Of a stretch of DNA of 64,000 nt, positions 18,970 through 28,303 are shown piece after piece. This stretch comes from Hyphomicrobiales bacterium (GTDB lineage Bacteria > Pseudomonadota > Alphaproteobacteria > Rhizobiales > Rhizobiaceae), in the NCBI GenBank assembly GCA_900470155.1, contig UBZT01000007.1:290962-354961 (forward strand). Direction: 5' to 3'. The notes below the pieces were generated by a model. It did no database searches and was not told the DNA's origin. It saw only the letters and a list, made by a program, of their open reading frames with translations. A program made the translations under genes and the position numbers. How positions within the stretch are numbered: the first letter of the stretch is position 1; the number at the start of each line of letters is the position of its first letter.

Positions 18970-19182
18970 ATGAATGGTCGCGAACCCAGCACGATGGCGA
19001 ACATTGCCTACATCCGGCAGATGCTGGGCGAGTTGCGCGGCGTCGCCGAAAGCGAAGGTGCCGAGATGCTGTGTTACCTGATCGAAATGGCTTATGTCGA
19101 AGCCGGTGACGTGCAATCGGGACGTCGTGCGTTGTCACTCGGCCATGGCCAGCGAAACAAATCCCCCGGCGTGCCGATCTAG
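18970..19182 (+). CDS. Small conserved rhizobial protein, about 70 residues
   Basis: Hydrophilic, helical small protein. The core MANIAYIRQMLGELRGVAES followed by EMLCYLIEMAYVEAGD matches what I remember of an uncharacterised protein family in Rhizobiaceae. The start is uncertain: ATG at 18949, 18970 or 18994 are all in frame and none has a strong Shine-Dalgarno. I chose 18970, which has a weak GAGAG nine bases upstream. The C terminus overlaps the end of dprA by 48 bases on the opposite strand. The reading frame stays open far upstream into topA by GC bias, which hides the gene from simple ORF listing. Function is unknown. Confidence 0.7.
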   Translation: MNGREPSTMANIAYIRQMLGELRGVAESEGAEMLCYLIEMAYVEAGDVQSGRRALSLGHGQRNKSPGVPI

Positions 19183-20292
19183 CCGACCGGCGATGTCCAG
19201 TTCCAAGAGGACCAGATAGACGGACGATGCCGGCAGTCCCGTATGCCGGATGATGTCGTCGATCTCGACAGGTGTCGGCCCAAGCGCATCGACGATGATC
19301 GAACGCTCGTCGTCATTCGGCGGCGCCGCCATGGCCCGTTTGCTGCCATCTTCATCGCCAGGTTCATCCGCTTCCGGCTGCCGGAACAGATCGATCCGCG
19401 ACAAAGGTGCCAGCGCCTGAAGTACATCCGAAGACCGTGTCGTCACGGTGGCGCCGTCCTTCAGCAGGCCGTTGGTGCCTTCGCAGCGCGGATCGAGGGG
19501 TGAGCCGGGAACGGCAAACACCAGTCGGCCGAATTCGCCAGCCAGTCGCGCGGTGATCAGCGAGCCGGAGCGGGCGGCCGCCTCGATGACGACCACGCCG
19601 AGAGCCGTGCCGGCAATAAGCCGGTTGCGCCGCGGGAAGTCGCGGGCGCGCGGTTCCCAGCCAAATGGCATCTCCGAAATCGCCAGTCCGCGCCCGTCGC
19701 AGATGGCGCGCAGCAGATCGATGTTTTCCGGTGGATAGGGCTGGTCGAGACCGCCGGCCATGGCCGCGATCGTTCCGGTATCGAGGCTTGCCCGATGGGC
19801 GGAGGCATCGATCCCGCGTGCCAGGCCGGAAACGATCGCGTATCCGGCCTGGCCGATATCGCGCGCCATCATCGCGGCAAATTTCGCGCCGCTGATCGAG
19901 GCATTGCGAGAGCCGACAATGCCGACCGCCGGAAGTTCTGCGGTGGCAAGGTCGCCCTTTGCCGCGATCAGGGGAGGGGCACCATCGATCTGGCGCAGAG
20001 CTTGGGGATAGTCCGGCTCGCCGATGCCGATGAAGCGGGCGCCGAAACGATGCGCAATGTCCAGTTCGCGCTCCGCATCGGAGATGCTGGCGATCCGGAT
20101 GGTTCTGGACGAGCCGCCCCGCCGCGATAGTTCCGGCAGGGCCTCAAGCGCGGATTCGGCCGAGCCGAAATGGTTGATCAGATCGCGAAAGGTGGCGGGC
20201 CCGACATTGTCGCTGCGGATCAGTCTCAGCCAGGCAATCCTCTGCCGGTCCGTCAGCGCAATCCCTTTTCGTCTTGCGCTATCGTCCGGCAT
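19135..20292 (-). CDS. dprA: DNA-processing protein DprA
   Basis: DprA/Smf protein, which loads RecA on incoming single-stranded DNA during natural transformation; widely kept in species not known to be competent. 385 residues: an N-terminal SAM-like helical domain, the Rossmann core with VGSRNAS, SGLARGIDASAH and FPRRNRLIAG, and a C-terminal winged-helix (DDIIRHTGLPASSVYLVL). All family motifs are intact. plsY lies seven bases upstream and the pair is likely co-transcribed. Confidence 0.95.
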   Translation of the reverse strand: MPDDSARRKGIALTDRQRIAWLRLIRSDNVGPATFRDLINHFGSAESALEALPELSRRGGSSRTIRIASISDAERELDIAHRFGARFIGIGEPDYPQALRQIDGAPPLIAAKGDLATAELPAVGIVGSRNASISGAKFAAMMARDIGQAGYAIVSGLARGIDASAHRASLDTGTIAAMAGGLDQPYPPENIDLLRAICDGRGLAISEMPFGWEPRARDFPRRNRLIAGTALGVVVIEAAARSGSLITARLAGEFGRLVFAVPGSPLDPRCEGTNGLLKDGATVTTRSSDVLQALAPLSRIDLFRQPEADEPGDEDGSKRAMAAPPNDDERSIIVDALGPTPVEIDDIIRHTGLPASSVYLVLLELDIAGRLDRHAGGFVSLAMAE

Positions 20293-20299
20293 GGCTCTC

Positions 20300-20917
20300 C
20301 TAGCCCTTGTGTCCGATCTTGCTCTCGGTTCCGGCGATCAGCCGTTCGATATTCGGTCTGTGGCGCCAGAAGGTTATGGCGGTCATGGCCGCCGTCACAA
20401 GTGCAGCCTCTTCAACCCCAAGTATCCACAACACAACCGGAATGACAAGTGTGGCGATGAGAGCGGACAGCGATGAGTAGCGGCTGATGAAGGCAACCGC
20501 GAGCCAGACCGCCGCAAAGACCAGAACCATCATCGGCGCGACGCCGAGAAGCGTACCGATATAGGTTGCCACGCCCTTGCCGCCCTTGAAGCCGAGCCAG
20601 ATCGGAAAGAGATGGCCGATGAAGGCGGCAAAGCCCGCCAGCAGCCCGGCATTCTGGCCGAACAGCATCTGCGCGATCACAGCCGCAGCTGTGGCTTTCA
20701 ATGCATCGAGCAGCAGCGTGACGGCAGCAAGTTTCTTGTTGCCGGTGCGCAGCACATTGGTCGCGCCGATATTGCCGGAGCCGATCGAGCGCAAATCGCC
20801 GAGACCGGCCATTCGGGTCAGCAACAGGCCGAAGGGGATGGATCCGAGCAGGTATCCCAGTGAGAGTACGGCGATAAGCGCCGGCCAGCCGATGGCAAGA
20901 TAATTGACGCTAGGCAC
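20300..20917 (-). CDS. plsY: Acyl-phosphate glycerol-3-phosphate acyltransferase
   Basis: Inner-membrane enzyme that transfers the acyl group of acyl-phosphate (made by PlsX) to glycerol-3-phosphate, the first step of phospholipid synthesis. 205 residues with several membrane helices. Conserved motifs are [10 protein letters not shown] (1) and FKGGKGVAT (2), and a basic third motif lies near [10 protein letters not shown]. The start is a GTG at 20917 with a strong AGGGGG Shine-Dalgarno seven bases upstream; the longer open frame is not credible. Follows pyrC by 26 bases and precedes dprA, so a pyrB-pyrC-plsY-dprA transcript is plausible. Confidence 0.95.
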   Translation of the reverse strand: MPSVNYLAIGWPALIAVLSLGYLLGSIPFGLLLTRMAGLGDLRSIGSGNIGATNVLRTGNKKLAAVTLLLDALKATAAAVIAQMLFGQNAGLLAGFAAFIGHLFPIWLGFKGGKGVATYIGTLLGVAPMMVLVFAAVWLAVAFISRYSSLSALIATLVIPVVLWILGVEEAALVTAAMTAITFWRHRPNIERLIAGTESKIGHKG

Positions 20918-20942
20918 CGTGTTTCCCCCTGACTGTCTTGTC

Positions 20943-22238
20943 TTATGCGAGTGCGTGCACGCAGCGCCCGGCGACATAGGTCGCAACCGCACGGCCCGAG
21001 AAGCGCGCATCCTCAAACGGCGTGTTCTTCGAACGCCCCACCAGTTGATCCTTCGACACAAGCCACGGCTCGTCGAGATCGATCAGGGCAATATCGGCGC
21101 TTGCGCCCGGCTTCAGCGAGCCGGCCGGAAGGCCGAAGATTTCGGCCGGCCTTGTCGACATGGCATCGATCAGCCGCATCAGCGGCACATGGCCAGCGTG
21201 ATGAAGGCGCAATGCCGCCGACAGCATGGTCTCAAGTCCGCTGGCCCCGTCGGCAGCCTCGCCAAACGGCAGGCGCTTGGTATCCACATCCTGCGGGTCG
21301 TGCGAAGACACGATGATGTCGATGCTGCCGTCGGCAATCGCCTGCACCATGCCCATGCGGTCGTCTTCCGAGCGCAGCGGCGGATAGAGCTTGAAGAAGC
21401 TTCGATATTCGCCGATGTCGTTCTCGTTGAGCGCCAGATGGTTGATCGAGATGCCGCAGGTGACCTTGGCGCCGCGCTTGCGCGCGACCTGAATGGCCTC
21501 GACCGATTCCGGCACCGAAATCTGGGCGGCGTGATATTTCGCCCTGGTCAGGGCGGCGATGCGCAGATCGCGCTCCAGCGGAATGATTTCGGTTTCCTTC
21601 GGGATGCCGGACAGGCCGAGCCAGCTGGCAAACAGCCCTTCGTTCATCACGCCATTGGCGGCCAGATATTTTTCGCGCGTCTCGAGCGCGATGACGGCGT
21701 CGAACTCGCGTGCATAGGTCATCGCCCGGCGCAGCACCTGGCTGTCGTTCAGGCCGTGGCGGCCGTTGGTGAAGGCGACGGCACCGGCCAGTTGCAGCAG
21801 GCCCATCTCGGTCATCTCGGCGCTGGTCATGCCCTTGGTCAGAGCCGCTGCCGGATAGACATTGACGATCGCCGTATCGCGCGCCGTCTTCTTGACGAAT
21901 TCGACCAGGGCGATGTCGTCGATGACAGGATCGGTTTCCGGCATCATGATAAAGGAGGTAATGCCACCGGCGGCCGCGGCGCGACTTGCGGACGCGATCG
22001 TCTCACGATGTTCATGGCCGGGTTCGCCGACAAAGACCCGTGCATCGACGAGACCCGGAATGGCGGTGAGACCGCCGCAGTCACGGATCTCGGCGCCATC
22101 AGGCGCACCCTGGTTCAGCGCGTCGGCACCGGCTGCCAGGATCTTGCCGTCCGCGCCGACGATGATCGTGCCGGTCTCGTCAAGCTTGCGCGAAGGATCG
22201 AGGATGCGGACATTCTTGAGGACGAGCGGTTTCATCAT
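20943..22238 (-). CDS. pyrC: Dihydroorotase-like protein lacking metal ligands (PyrC')
   Basis: 431-residue amidohydrolase-fold protein directly downstream of pyrB. Active dihydroorotases carry a D-x-H-x-H metal motif followed by REPG. Here the equivalent is [16 protein letters not shown], so both metal histidines are gone, and the usual histidine/aspartate ligand region reads [10 protein letters not shown]. This matches the non-catalytic PyrC' subunit known in Pseudomonas, which is needed to assemble aspartate carbamoyltransferase, and I recall the same substitution in other rhizobial proteins annotated pyrC. The ATG overlaps the pyrB stop (ATGA). Family is certain; loss of activity is inferred from the missing ligands. 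Confidence 0.88.
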   Translation of the reverse strand: MMKPLVLKNVRILDPSRKLDETGTIIVGADGKILAAGADALNQGAPDGAEIRDCGGLTAIPGLVDARVFVGEPGHEHRETIASASRAAAAGGITSFIMMPETDPVIDDIALVEFVKKTARDTAIVNVYPAAALTKGMTSAEMTEMGLLQLAGAVAFTNGRHGLNDSQVLRRAMTYAREFDAVIALETREKYLAANGVMNEGLFASWLGLSGIPKETEIIPLERDLRIAALTRAKYHAAQISVPESVEAIQVARKRGAKVTCGISINHLALNENDIGEYRSFFKLYPPLRSEDDRMGMVQAIADGSIDIIVSSHDPQDVDTKRLPFGEAADGASGLETMLSAALRLHHAGHVPLMRLIDAMSTRPAEIFGLPAGSLKPGASADIALIDLDEPWLVSKDQLVGRSKNTPFEDARFSGRAVATYVAGRCVHALA

Positions 22239-23191
22239 GCGCCCATTCCCTCGCTGCGCGGGCCGTTGTTTTGCGACGTGAGCAATGTTTCCATCACCGC
22301 CATGCGCACGGCAACGCCCATTTCCACCTGCTGTTCGATCACGCTCTGCGGCCCATCGGCCACTTCGGACGCGATTTCGACGCCGCGGTTCATCGGGCCG
22401 GGATGCATCACCAATGCGTCGTCCTTGGCATATTTCAGCTTTTCAGCGTCGAGGCCGTAGAAGTGGAAATATTCCCGCACCGAGGGCACGAAGGCGCCGG
22501 CCATGCGCTCGCGCTGCAGGCGTAGCATCATCACGACGTCGGCGTCCTTCAGCCCTTCCTTCATGTCGTGGAACACTTCCACGCTCATGTCTGCAATGCC
22601 GGCCGGCAGCAATGTCGCCGGAGCCACGACCCGGACGCGGGCACCCATGGCGTTCAGAAGAAGAATGTTGGAACGCGCGACGCGCGAATGCAGCACATCG
22701 CCGCAGATCGCCACGATGATACGCGACAGCTTGCCCTTGGCCCGGCGGATGGTCAGCGCGTCGAGCAGGGCCTGGGTCGGATGCTCATGCTGGCCGTCGC
22801 CGGCATTGACCACCGAGCAGGCGACCTTCTGGGCGAGCAGGGCAGCAGCCCCGGCCGAGGAATGGCGCACCACCAGCACGTCCGGCCGCATGGCGTTCAG
22901 CGTCATGGCCGTGTCGATCAGCGTCTCGCCCTTTTTCACCGACGAATTGCCGACCGACATGTTCATCACATCGGCGCCAAGCCGCTTTCCGGCGAGCTCG
23001 AATGAGGCTTGCGTGCGGGTCGAGGCTTCAAAAAACAGATTGATCTGGGTAAGACCGCGCAAGGTGGAGGTCTTCTTCTCCCGCTGGCGGCTGATTTTCA
23101 CGGCTTCGTCCGCCTTGTCCAGCAGGTACGTGATGTCCTGTTCGGTAAGGCCTTTGATGCCGATGAGATGGCGGTGGGGAAAGAAGACCAT
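22235..23191 (-). CDS. pyrB: Aspartate carbamoyltransferase catalytic subunit
   Basis: Condenses carbamoyl phosphate and aspartate in the second step of pyrimidine synthesis. 318 residues, with the carbamoyl-phosphate motif FFEASTRTQ, the aspartate-side HPTQALLD and [12 protein letters not shown], and MHPGPMNRG near the C terminus. No regulatory PyrI chain is nearby. Instead the overlapping pyrC' gene fits the class A ATCase in which PyrB and a DHOase-like chain form a dodecamer. No attenuator or uracil-responsive leader was recognised in the short upstream region. Confidence 0.96.
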   Translation of the reverse strand: MVFFPHRHLIGIKGLTEQDITYLLDKADEAVKISRQREKKTSTLRGLTQINLFFEASTRTQASFELAGKRLGADVMNMSVGNSSVKKGETLIDTAMTLNAMRPDVLVVRHSSAGAAALLAQKVACSVVNAGDGQHEHPTQALLDALTIRRAKGKLSRIIVAICGDVLHSRVARSNILLLNAMGARVRVVAPATLLPAGIADMSVEVFHDMKEGLKDADVVMMLRLQRERMAGAFVPSVREYFHFYGLDAEKLKYAKDDALVMHPGPMNRGVEIASEVADGPQSVIEQQVEMGVAVRMAVMETLLTSQNNGPRSEGMGA

Positions 23192-23313
23192 GGACGCCCT
23201 CCGTAGATGTCACGCGGTCTATAATGACTGGCAGGCGGCCGGGCAAGCATATGCTATGTGGATTGCGGCGCGTTCCCCATGTTAAACGAAATTCTTTGCG
23301 CTAGTAGAACGGC

Positions 23314-24966
23314 ATGACCATAATGAACCGGACTGAAGAAAAACTCGCCGCCCTGAACCAGCCCAAGCCCTGGTCCGGTGTCAATGCCTACCGATCCGAT
23401 CCGCTTCTCGTCGATCTGACCTCTACGCTCGCCCGTTCGCTTCGGGACGAATATGATGTGGTCGGCAAGTATGTAACCTCGCCCGAGGCGCAGGAACTGG
23501 CGCGCATGGCCAATGCCAGCCCACCGCAGTTGCGCACCCATGGCGTGCGCGGCGAGCGGCTGGACGTCACCGAATATCATCCGGCCTATCACGCCCTGAT
23601 GCGCCGCTCCATGTCGTCGGGCCTGCATTGCTCCGTCTGGGAGAACCAGACGGACGCCCGCGGCCACGAACATAAGGCACGCGCCGTCCGCTTCTTCCTC
23701 ACCGCCCAGCTCGAAAGCGGCCATCTTTGCCCGCTGACCATGACCAGCGCCTCGGTGGCAGCGCTTGTCGCGTCGCCGGCTGTGCAGAAGGAATGGACGC
23801 CGAAGATCCTGTCGCGCAAATACGATTCGGCCAACAAGCCGCCGATGCAGAAAAGTGCCGTCACCATCGGCATGGGTATGACAGAAAAGCAGGGTGGCAC
23901 CGATGTGCGCGCCAACACGACGAGCGGCGAGCGGGTCGGCGAGGGCATCTACCGCCTCTCGGGCCACAAGTGGTTCATGTCCGCGCCGATGAGCGATGCC
24001 TTCGTCATGCTGGCCCAGACCAAGGATGGCATGGGCTGTTTCCTCGTGCCGCGCCTGCTGGAAGACGGTTCTGCCAATGGCCTGGAATTCCAGCGCCTGA
24101 AGGACAAGATCGGCAATCGCTCCAATGCGTCATCCGAGGTCGAGTTCGACGAGGCCTTCGGCTTCCTTCTCGGCACGCCTGGCGATGGCGTGCGCACCAT
24201 TCTCGACATGGTGACGCTGACCCGTCTCGATTGCGCGCTGGCCTCCGCCGGCATGATGCGCGCCTCGATGGCCGAAGCGGTGCATCATGTGCGCGGTCGT
24301 ACCGTTTTCGGCAAGAAGCTTATCGACCAGCCGCTGATGACACGGGTCTTGGCCGACATGGCTTTGGATGTGGCAGCAGCGACAGCGCTCGCCTTCCGCC
24401 TTGCCGACAGCTTCGACCGTGCTCGCGAAAATCCGGTGGATGCGGCCTATGCCCGTGTTATGACGCCTGTGGTCAAATACTGGATCTGCAAGATCGCCCC
24501 CGGCCTGATCTATGAAGCGATGGAATCGATCGGCGGCAGCGGTTATGTCGAAGAGCGTCCGATTGCCCGCCACTACCGCGAGGCGCCGGTCAACGCGATC
24601 TGGGAAGGCTCCGGCAATGTCATGGCGCTCGACGTGCTGCGTGTGCTCAACCGCGGCAAGGATCTCTTCGAGACCCTGTTTGCCGGGCTTGAGCGTGATC
24701 TCGGCGCATCCGGCAAGAAGACCGTCGAAGTCCTGCGTGCAGCAACGGCTCTGGCGGAACGCGACGAGGGCGCCGGTCGCCTTCTGATCGAGCAGCTGGC
24801 GCTTGCCGCCGGCGCGGCCGAGCTTTATCGCCTCGGCGCCGGCAAGATCGCCGATGCGTTTCTGGAAACCCGCCTGGCCGGCGGCTGGCGCCATACCTAT
24901 GGTGTGCTCGACGCCCGTTTCGACGCCCGCTACGTGCTGGACCTGCTTTATCCCGCCGCCACCTGA
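23314..24966 (+). CDS. AidB-like acyl-CoA dehydrogenase
   Basis: 550-residue flavoprotein of the AidB/isovaleryl-CoA dehydrogenase group. Signatures are GMGMTEKQGGTDVRANTT, the FAD-pocket stretch LTRLDCALASAG, and GSGYVEERPIARHYREAPV followed by AIWEGSGNVMALDVLR, which is typical of AidB rather than ordinary acyl-CoA dehydrogenases. AidB is part of the adaptive response to alkylation damage in enterics; whether this homologue is induced by Ada cannot be seen here. The longer C-terminal helical domain is present. Ends overlapping the AEC permease gene by 19 bases, convergently. Confidence 0.9.
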   Translation: MTIMNRTEEKLAALNQPKPWSGVNAYRSDPLLVDLTSTLARSLRDEYDVVGKYVTSPEAQELARMANASPPQLRTHGVRGERLDVTEYHPAYHALMRRSMSSGLHCSVWENQTDARGHEHKARAVRFFLTAQLESGHLCPLTMTSASVAALVASPAVQKEWTPKILSRKYDSANKPPMQKSAVTIGMGMTEKQGGTDVRANTTSGERVGEGIYRLSGHKWFMSAPMSDAFVMLAQTKDGMGCFLVPRLLEDGSANGLEFQRLKDKIGNRSNASSEVEFDEAFGFLLGTPGDGVRTILDMVTLTRLDCALASAGMMRASMAEAVHHVRGRTVFGKKLIDQPLMTRVLADMALDVAAATALAFRLADSFDRARENPVDAAYARVMTPVVKYWICKIAPGLIYEAMESIGGSGYVEERPIARHYREAPVNAIWEGSGNVMALDVLRVLNRGKDLFETLFAGLERDLGASGKKTVEVLRAATALAERDEGAGRLLIEQLALAAGAAELYRLGAGKIADAFLETRLAGGWRHTYGVLDARFDARYVLDLLYPAAT

Positions 24967-25883
24967 GCGACGAGATAAAGTACGGCTGGAATGGTGAAGA
25001 AGGCGGCGACCGTCTGTACGGTGGCCGCTGCCGCATAAAGCTCGGCATCGCCGCCCATCTGTTTGGCCAGCACATAGCCGTTCATCGCCGTCGGCACGGC
25101 GGCACCGAGAGCCATCATCACAACGGTTTCGCCGCTCAGGCCAAAGGCGAGCGCCAGTCCGACGGAAACCACCGGAAACAGGATCAACTTCAGGAAGACC
25201 GAAAGGATAATGGCCGGCTGCGGCTTCAGCGCATCCTGGACGCGCAGCCCCGCGCCGACATTGATCAGGCCCAGGCTGAGCGATGAGGCGGCGACAAGCT
25301 CGACCGTGGTCATCAACGGATCGTAGATCCCGATGCCAAGCACATTGACGACAACGCCGAGCGCCGAGCCGATGATGATCGGATTGGTGATGATTCGGAG
25401 GGCAAACGCCTTGAAGCTGCGACCCCGGCCGGAAAACCAAACCATGATGCCGACATTGATCAGATTAAGCGGAACGATGATCGCCGCCATGATCACGGCG
25501 ATGACCGCAAGTCCTTCCGGACCAGCCAGCTTCTCGCCAATCGCCAGTGCCATGAAGCCGTTCCAGCGGGTCGCCGTCTGGAAGATCGAGGTATAGGCAG
25601 GGGCGCCCATGCCTCTGTTGCGAAGAAGCGGCCAGAGTGCCAGACAAACGCCCGACATGATGCCGACCGCGAGCAGCGAGACAAGGCTCACGCTGCCGCT
25701 GTTCATCGCGGAAAAATTGGTTGTCGCCAATGTCTCGAACAGAAGTGCTGGAAACAGCACATAGTAGCCGAACTGCTCCAGCCCGCCCCAGAAGCTGTCG
25801 TTGATCAGCGGCGTCCGCTTGAGCACGACACCGATCAGGACCAGCAGGAAGATCGGCAGGATGCTTTCGAAGATGATCAGCAT
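24948..25883 (-). CDS. AEC family permease
   Basis: Auxin efflux carrier family transporter, about 311 residues in ten hydrophobic helices arranged as two inverted halves, starting MLIIFESILPIFLLVLIGVV. In bacteria these proteins carry organic acids or are of unknown substrate (MdcF, malate-like). The ATG at 25883 begins directly at the first membrane helix; an upstream extension of 21 codons lacks an RBS and is hydrophilic, so I left it out. No regulator is adjacent. Confidence 0.85.
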   Translation of the reverse strand: MLIIFESILPIFLLVLIGVVLKRTPLINDSFWGGLEQFGYYVLFPALLFETLATTNFSAMNSGSVSLVSLLAVGIMSGVCLALWPLLRNRGMGAPAYTSIFQTATRWNGFMALAIGEKLAGPEGLAVIAVIMAAIIVPLNLINVGIMVWFSGRGRSFKAFALRIITNPIIIGSALGVVVNVLGIGIYDPLMTTVELVAASSLSLGLINVGAGLRVQDALKPQPAIILSVFLKLILFPVVSVGLALAFGLSGETVVMMALGAAVPTAMNGYVLAKQMGGDAELYAAAATVQTVAAFFTIPAVLYLVAQVAAG

Positions 25884-26093
25884 GAAAAATGTCCGGACGC
25901 GCGAATTGGCAGCGCAACCGTTAAAGGGCGGGCCGCAGGCTGGCAACTGCTGAAACAGGGGATGGGCGCTCGTGCGCCAACGCCTTGCTCTGACTTATCC
26001 CCAATCGCCGTTAACCTTAACAAAGGGTTTACGTTGCGTCGTAGGACCGAACGCTGCAACTTTGCCATGGGACAGACGTTAAAGGGCAGGGCA

Positions 26094-26279
26094 GTGACGG
26101 GTGACGCGTCGGTACGACTGATCTTGACCATCATGATGATGGTCTTCTTTGCGGGATTGGCGCTCGATATTGCCGTTCCTGCGGTCGCGCTGACGGTGAT
26201 GGCGGCATTGAAATGGCTGGTGGAAAACTGGCCGGCGGCGAATTATTCGCCGTCTGTGCGAAAGGCAGAAACGGCATGA
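26094..26279 (+). CDS. Small membrane protein upstream of the DUF6105 gene
   Basis: About 61 residues with one or two hydrophobic helices (LILTIMMMVFFAGLALDIAV and a second stretch of Ala/Leu/Val) and a short polar tail. I start at the GTG at 26094, which has AAAGGG seven bases upstream; an ATG at 26067 without an RBS is the alternative. Its TGA overlaps the ATG of the next gene (ATGA), so the two are coupled and probably act together in the membrane. I do not recognise a named family. Confidence 0.65.
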   Translation: MTGDASVRLILTIMMMVFFAGLALDIAVPAVALTVMAALKWLVENWPAANYSPSVRKAETA

Positions 26280-26614
26280 AGACTTTCCTGCTTTTATGGG
26301 CGACGCCCATTGTGCTTCTCGGCACCTGGTACAGTCTGTCCTATTACGACATGAGCTTCGGCATCTTCATGCTGACCCGCCAGGCCCATGAATTGGTCTT
26401 CCAGATCTATGGCAATGTTCTGGGCATTCCGCCGGAAACCATTCCGCCGCTGGTCATGCGCGCGATCGTGGTCGACAGCGCCGTCCTCTTTGCCATCATC
26501 GGCTTTCGCCGCCGCAAGAAGATCATCGCATGGTGGAAGGCGCGTCAGGAAAAGTCTGAGCCGGTCTCATCCGAGGCGCGTGCCAGCATGGACAGCCTGT
26601 CCAGTGCACCCTGA
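26276..26614 (+). CDS. DUF6105-like membrane protein
   Basis: 112-residue protein with two membrane helices ([19 protein letters not shown] and the stretch before FRRRKK) and a basic cytoplasmic tail. The middle part, [12 protein letters not shown] followed by [14 protein letters not shown], matches an uncharacterised Rhizobiales family I remember as DUF6105. Function is unknown. The start overlaps the previous gene by four bases. The 3' end overlaps the end of ruvX by 70 bases on the other strand, an unusually long convergent overlap. Confidence 0.75.
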   Translation: MKTFLLLWATPIVLLGTWYSLSYYDMSFGIFMLTRQAHELVFQIYGNVLGIPPETIPPLVMRAIVVDSAVLFAIIGFRRRKKIIAWWKARQEKSEPVSSEARASMDSLSSAP

Positions 26615-27045
26615 AGAATGAAGCTGGCCGCCGCCGAATCGATCCGCTCCTTGCGCTTGGCGCGTGACACATCCATTTCCAGAAGCGCCCGTTGGGCGGC
26701 AACGGTCGACAGCCGTTCATCCCAGTAGATGAAAGGTATGTCGGTCTTTTCCGACATCGTGCGGACAAAGGCGCGTGTTGCCTGGACGCGCGGCCCCGCC
26801 GATCCGTCCATGTTTGTCGGCAGGCCGATGACGAAGGCTGCAATCTTTTCTTTCTCGGCAAATGCCAGCAACACCACCGCATCCTGGGTGAATTTGGTCC
26901 GGTGAATGACAGGGCGGGGCGTGGCAAAGCGCCGGCCAAGGTCCGATGCAGAGAGCCCGATCGTCTTGGTGCCGAGATCGAGACCGGCAATCGCCTGGTT
27001 CGGCAGAAGCTTTTCGGCGAGTTCCTCAAGGGTCAGCGTCGTCAT
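26545..27045 (-). CDS. ruvX: Holliday junction resolvase-like protein RuvX (YqgF)
   Basis: 166-residue RNase H-fold nuclease of the YqgF/RuvX family. In E. coli the protein is linked to pre-16S rRNA maturation, in other bacteria to recombination. The family motif [16 protein letters not shown] holds the first catalytic acid, [10 protein letters not shown] the central loop, and [11 protein letters not shown] the second acid with [14 protein letters not shown] at the C-terminal helix. The gene is divergent from the UPF0173 hydrolase with about 110 bases between. Confidence 0.94.
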   Translation of the reverse strand: MTTLTLEELAEKLLPNQAIAGLDLGTKTIGLSASDLGRRFATPRPVIHRTKFTQDAVVLLAFAEKEKIAAFVIGLPTNMDGSAGPRVQATRAFVRTMSEKTDIPFIYWDERLSTVAAQRALLEMDVSRAKRKERIDSAAASFILQGALDRLSMLARASDETGSDFS

Positions 27046-27154
27046 TTCTGTTTTCCGGTCTTTCTCGCTCGTGCCTACTATCCGTCACGCGCATATGCCA
27101 TATCTGATGGCGAGGGAACCCGTTACCCTTGCGACGTTATTCTAGGAGTTATTC

Positions 27155-27859
27155 ATGAAGATCACCTGGCTCGGCCATTCCGCCTTCCGGCTCGACACCT
27201 CCAAGGCGAGCATCTTGATCGATCCGTTTCTGACCGGCAATCCGGGCTTCGCCGGCCTCGATGCCAAGGACACGGCGTCCGGCATTACCCATATTCTCCT
27301 CACACACGGTCACGGCGACCATGTCGGCGATACGATTCGTCTGGCCAAGGACACCGGCGCGACAGTGCTCGCCAATGCCGATCTGGCCGCCTGGCTGGGC
27401 TCCAAGGGCGTCGAGAAGCTGGAGATGGGCAACACCGGCGGCACCGTGCATTTCGAGGGCTTTTCCGCTACCTTCACCAACGCCCTGCACTCGTCGGCAC
27501 AACTGACCGAGGACGGCGTTTCACATTCGCTCGGCAGTGCCAACGGTCTGATGCTGCATTTCGACGGCGATGCCTCGCTGCTGCATATGGGCGACACCGA
27601 CATCTTCTCCGACATGAAGCTGATCCAGGAACTGCATCAGCCCGACATCGGTCTGGTTCCGATCGGCGATCGTTTCACCATGGGCGGCGCGGTTGCAGCA
27701 CTGGCCTGCCAGCGCTTCTTCGACTTCAAGACGGCCATTCCCTGTCACTATGGCAGCTTCCCGATTATCGACCAGACGCCGGAGAAATTCGTCGCGGGAA
27801 TGGAGGGCACGCGCACCAAGGTTGTCACCCCTTCGGCCGGTCTTGCCCTGCAGCTCTGA
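27155..27859 (+). CDS. UPF0173 metal-dependent hydrolase
   Basis: 234-residue metallo-beta-lactamase-fold protein of the UPF0173 group (beginning [13 protein letters not shown]). The metal-binding motif [10 protein letters not shown] and later [11 protein letters not shown] and CHYGSFP histidine sites are present. Substrate is unknown; members are often called beta-lactamase-like YtkL proteins. An AGGAG Shine-Dalgarno precedes the ATG. It lies 68 bases upstream of gatC and could share its transcript. Confidence 0.92.
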   Translation: MKITWLGHSAFRLDTSKASILIDPFLTGNPGFAGLDAKDTASGITHILLTHGHGDHVGDTIRLAKDTGATVLANADLAAWLGSKGVEKLEMGNTGGTVHFEGFSATFTNALHSSAQLTEDGVSHSLGSANGLMLHFDGDASLLHMGDTDIFSDMKLIQELHQPDIGLVPIGDRFTMGGAVAALACQRFFDFKTAIPCHYGSFPIIDQTPEKFVAGMEGTRTKVVTPSAGLALQL

Positions 27860-27927
27860 CAAATCCCCGTTGCACCCGCGCTTGACGGCCATTATAGCGA
27901 AGAAAACAGCTTATCTGGAGAATGCCG

Positions 27928-28215
27928 ATGTCCGTTGATCTCGCAACCGTCAAGCGCGTCGCGCGCCTTGCCCGCATCGCTGTCAGCGAGGAGGAGGCAG
28001 AGCGCATGACCGGCGAACTGAACGGCATTCTCGGTTTCGTCGAGCAATTGTCCGAAGTCGATGTCACCGGTATCGAGCCGATGACATCGGTGACGCCGAT
28101 GGCGATGAAAAAGCGTCATGACGTCGTCACCGACGGCAACAAGGCAGACGCCATCGTCGCCAATGCGCCACAGACCGACCGCAATTTCTTCATGGTGCCG
28201 AAGGTCGTCGAATAA
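27928..28215 (+). CDS. gatC: Asp-tRNA(Asn)/Glu-tRNA(Gln) amidotransferase subunit C
   Basis: Small structural subunit (95 residues) of the GatCAB amidotransferase, wrapping GatA and bridging to GatB. Begins [20 protein letters not shown], with the conserved L-x-F-V-E-Q-L core ([15 protein letters not shown]) and the C-terminal [18 protein letters not shown]. The second of two close ATGs (27928) is chosen because GGAG lies seven bases before it. gatA follows after 88 bases. Confidence 0.96.
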   Translation: MSVDLATVKRVARLARIAVSEEEAERMTGELNGILGFVEQLSEVDVTGIEPMTSVTPMAMKKRHDVVTDGNKADAIVANAPQTDRNFFMVPKVVE

Positions 28216-28303
28216 GCGCGGGCCTCGCCTGCCGCTTGTCCGCTGCCGCATCCTCTCCCTATTGCGCCTGTCAAAGGCGCTGACAGTCTGAAGTGAACCG
28301 ACC

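Noticed and set aside
20904..22460. 518-codon plus-strand open frame opposite pyrC
   Set aside because: Antisense shadow that also crosses the pyrB end.
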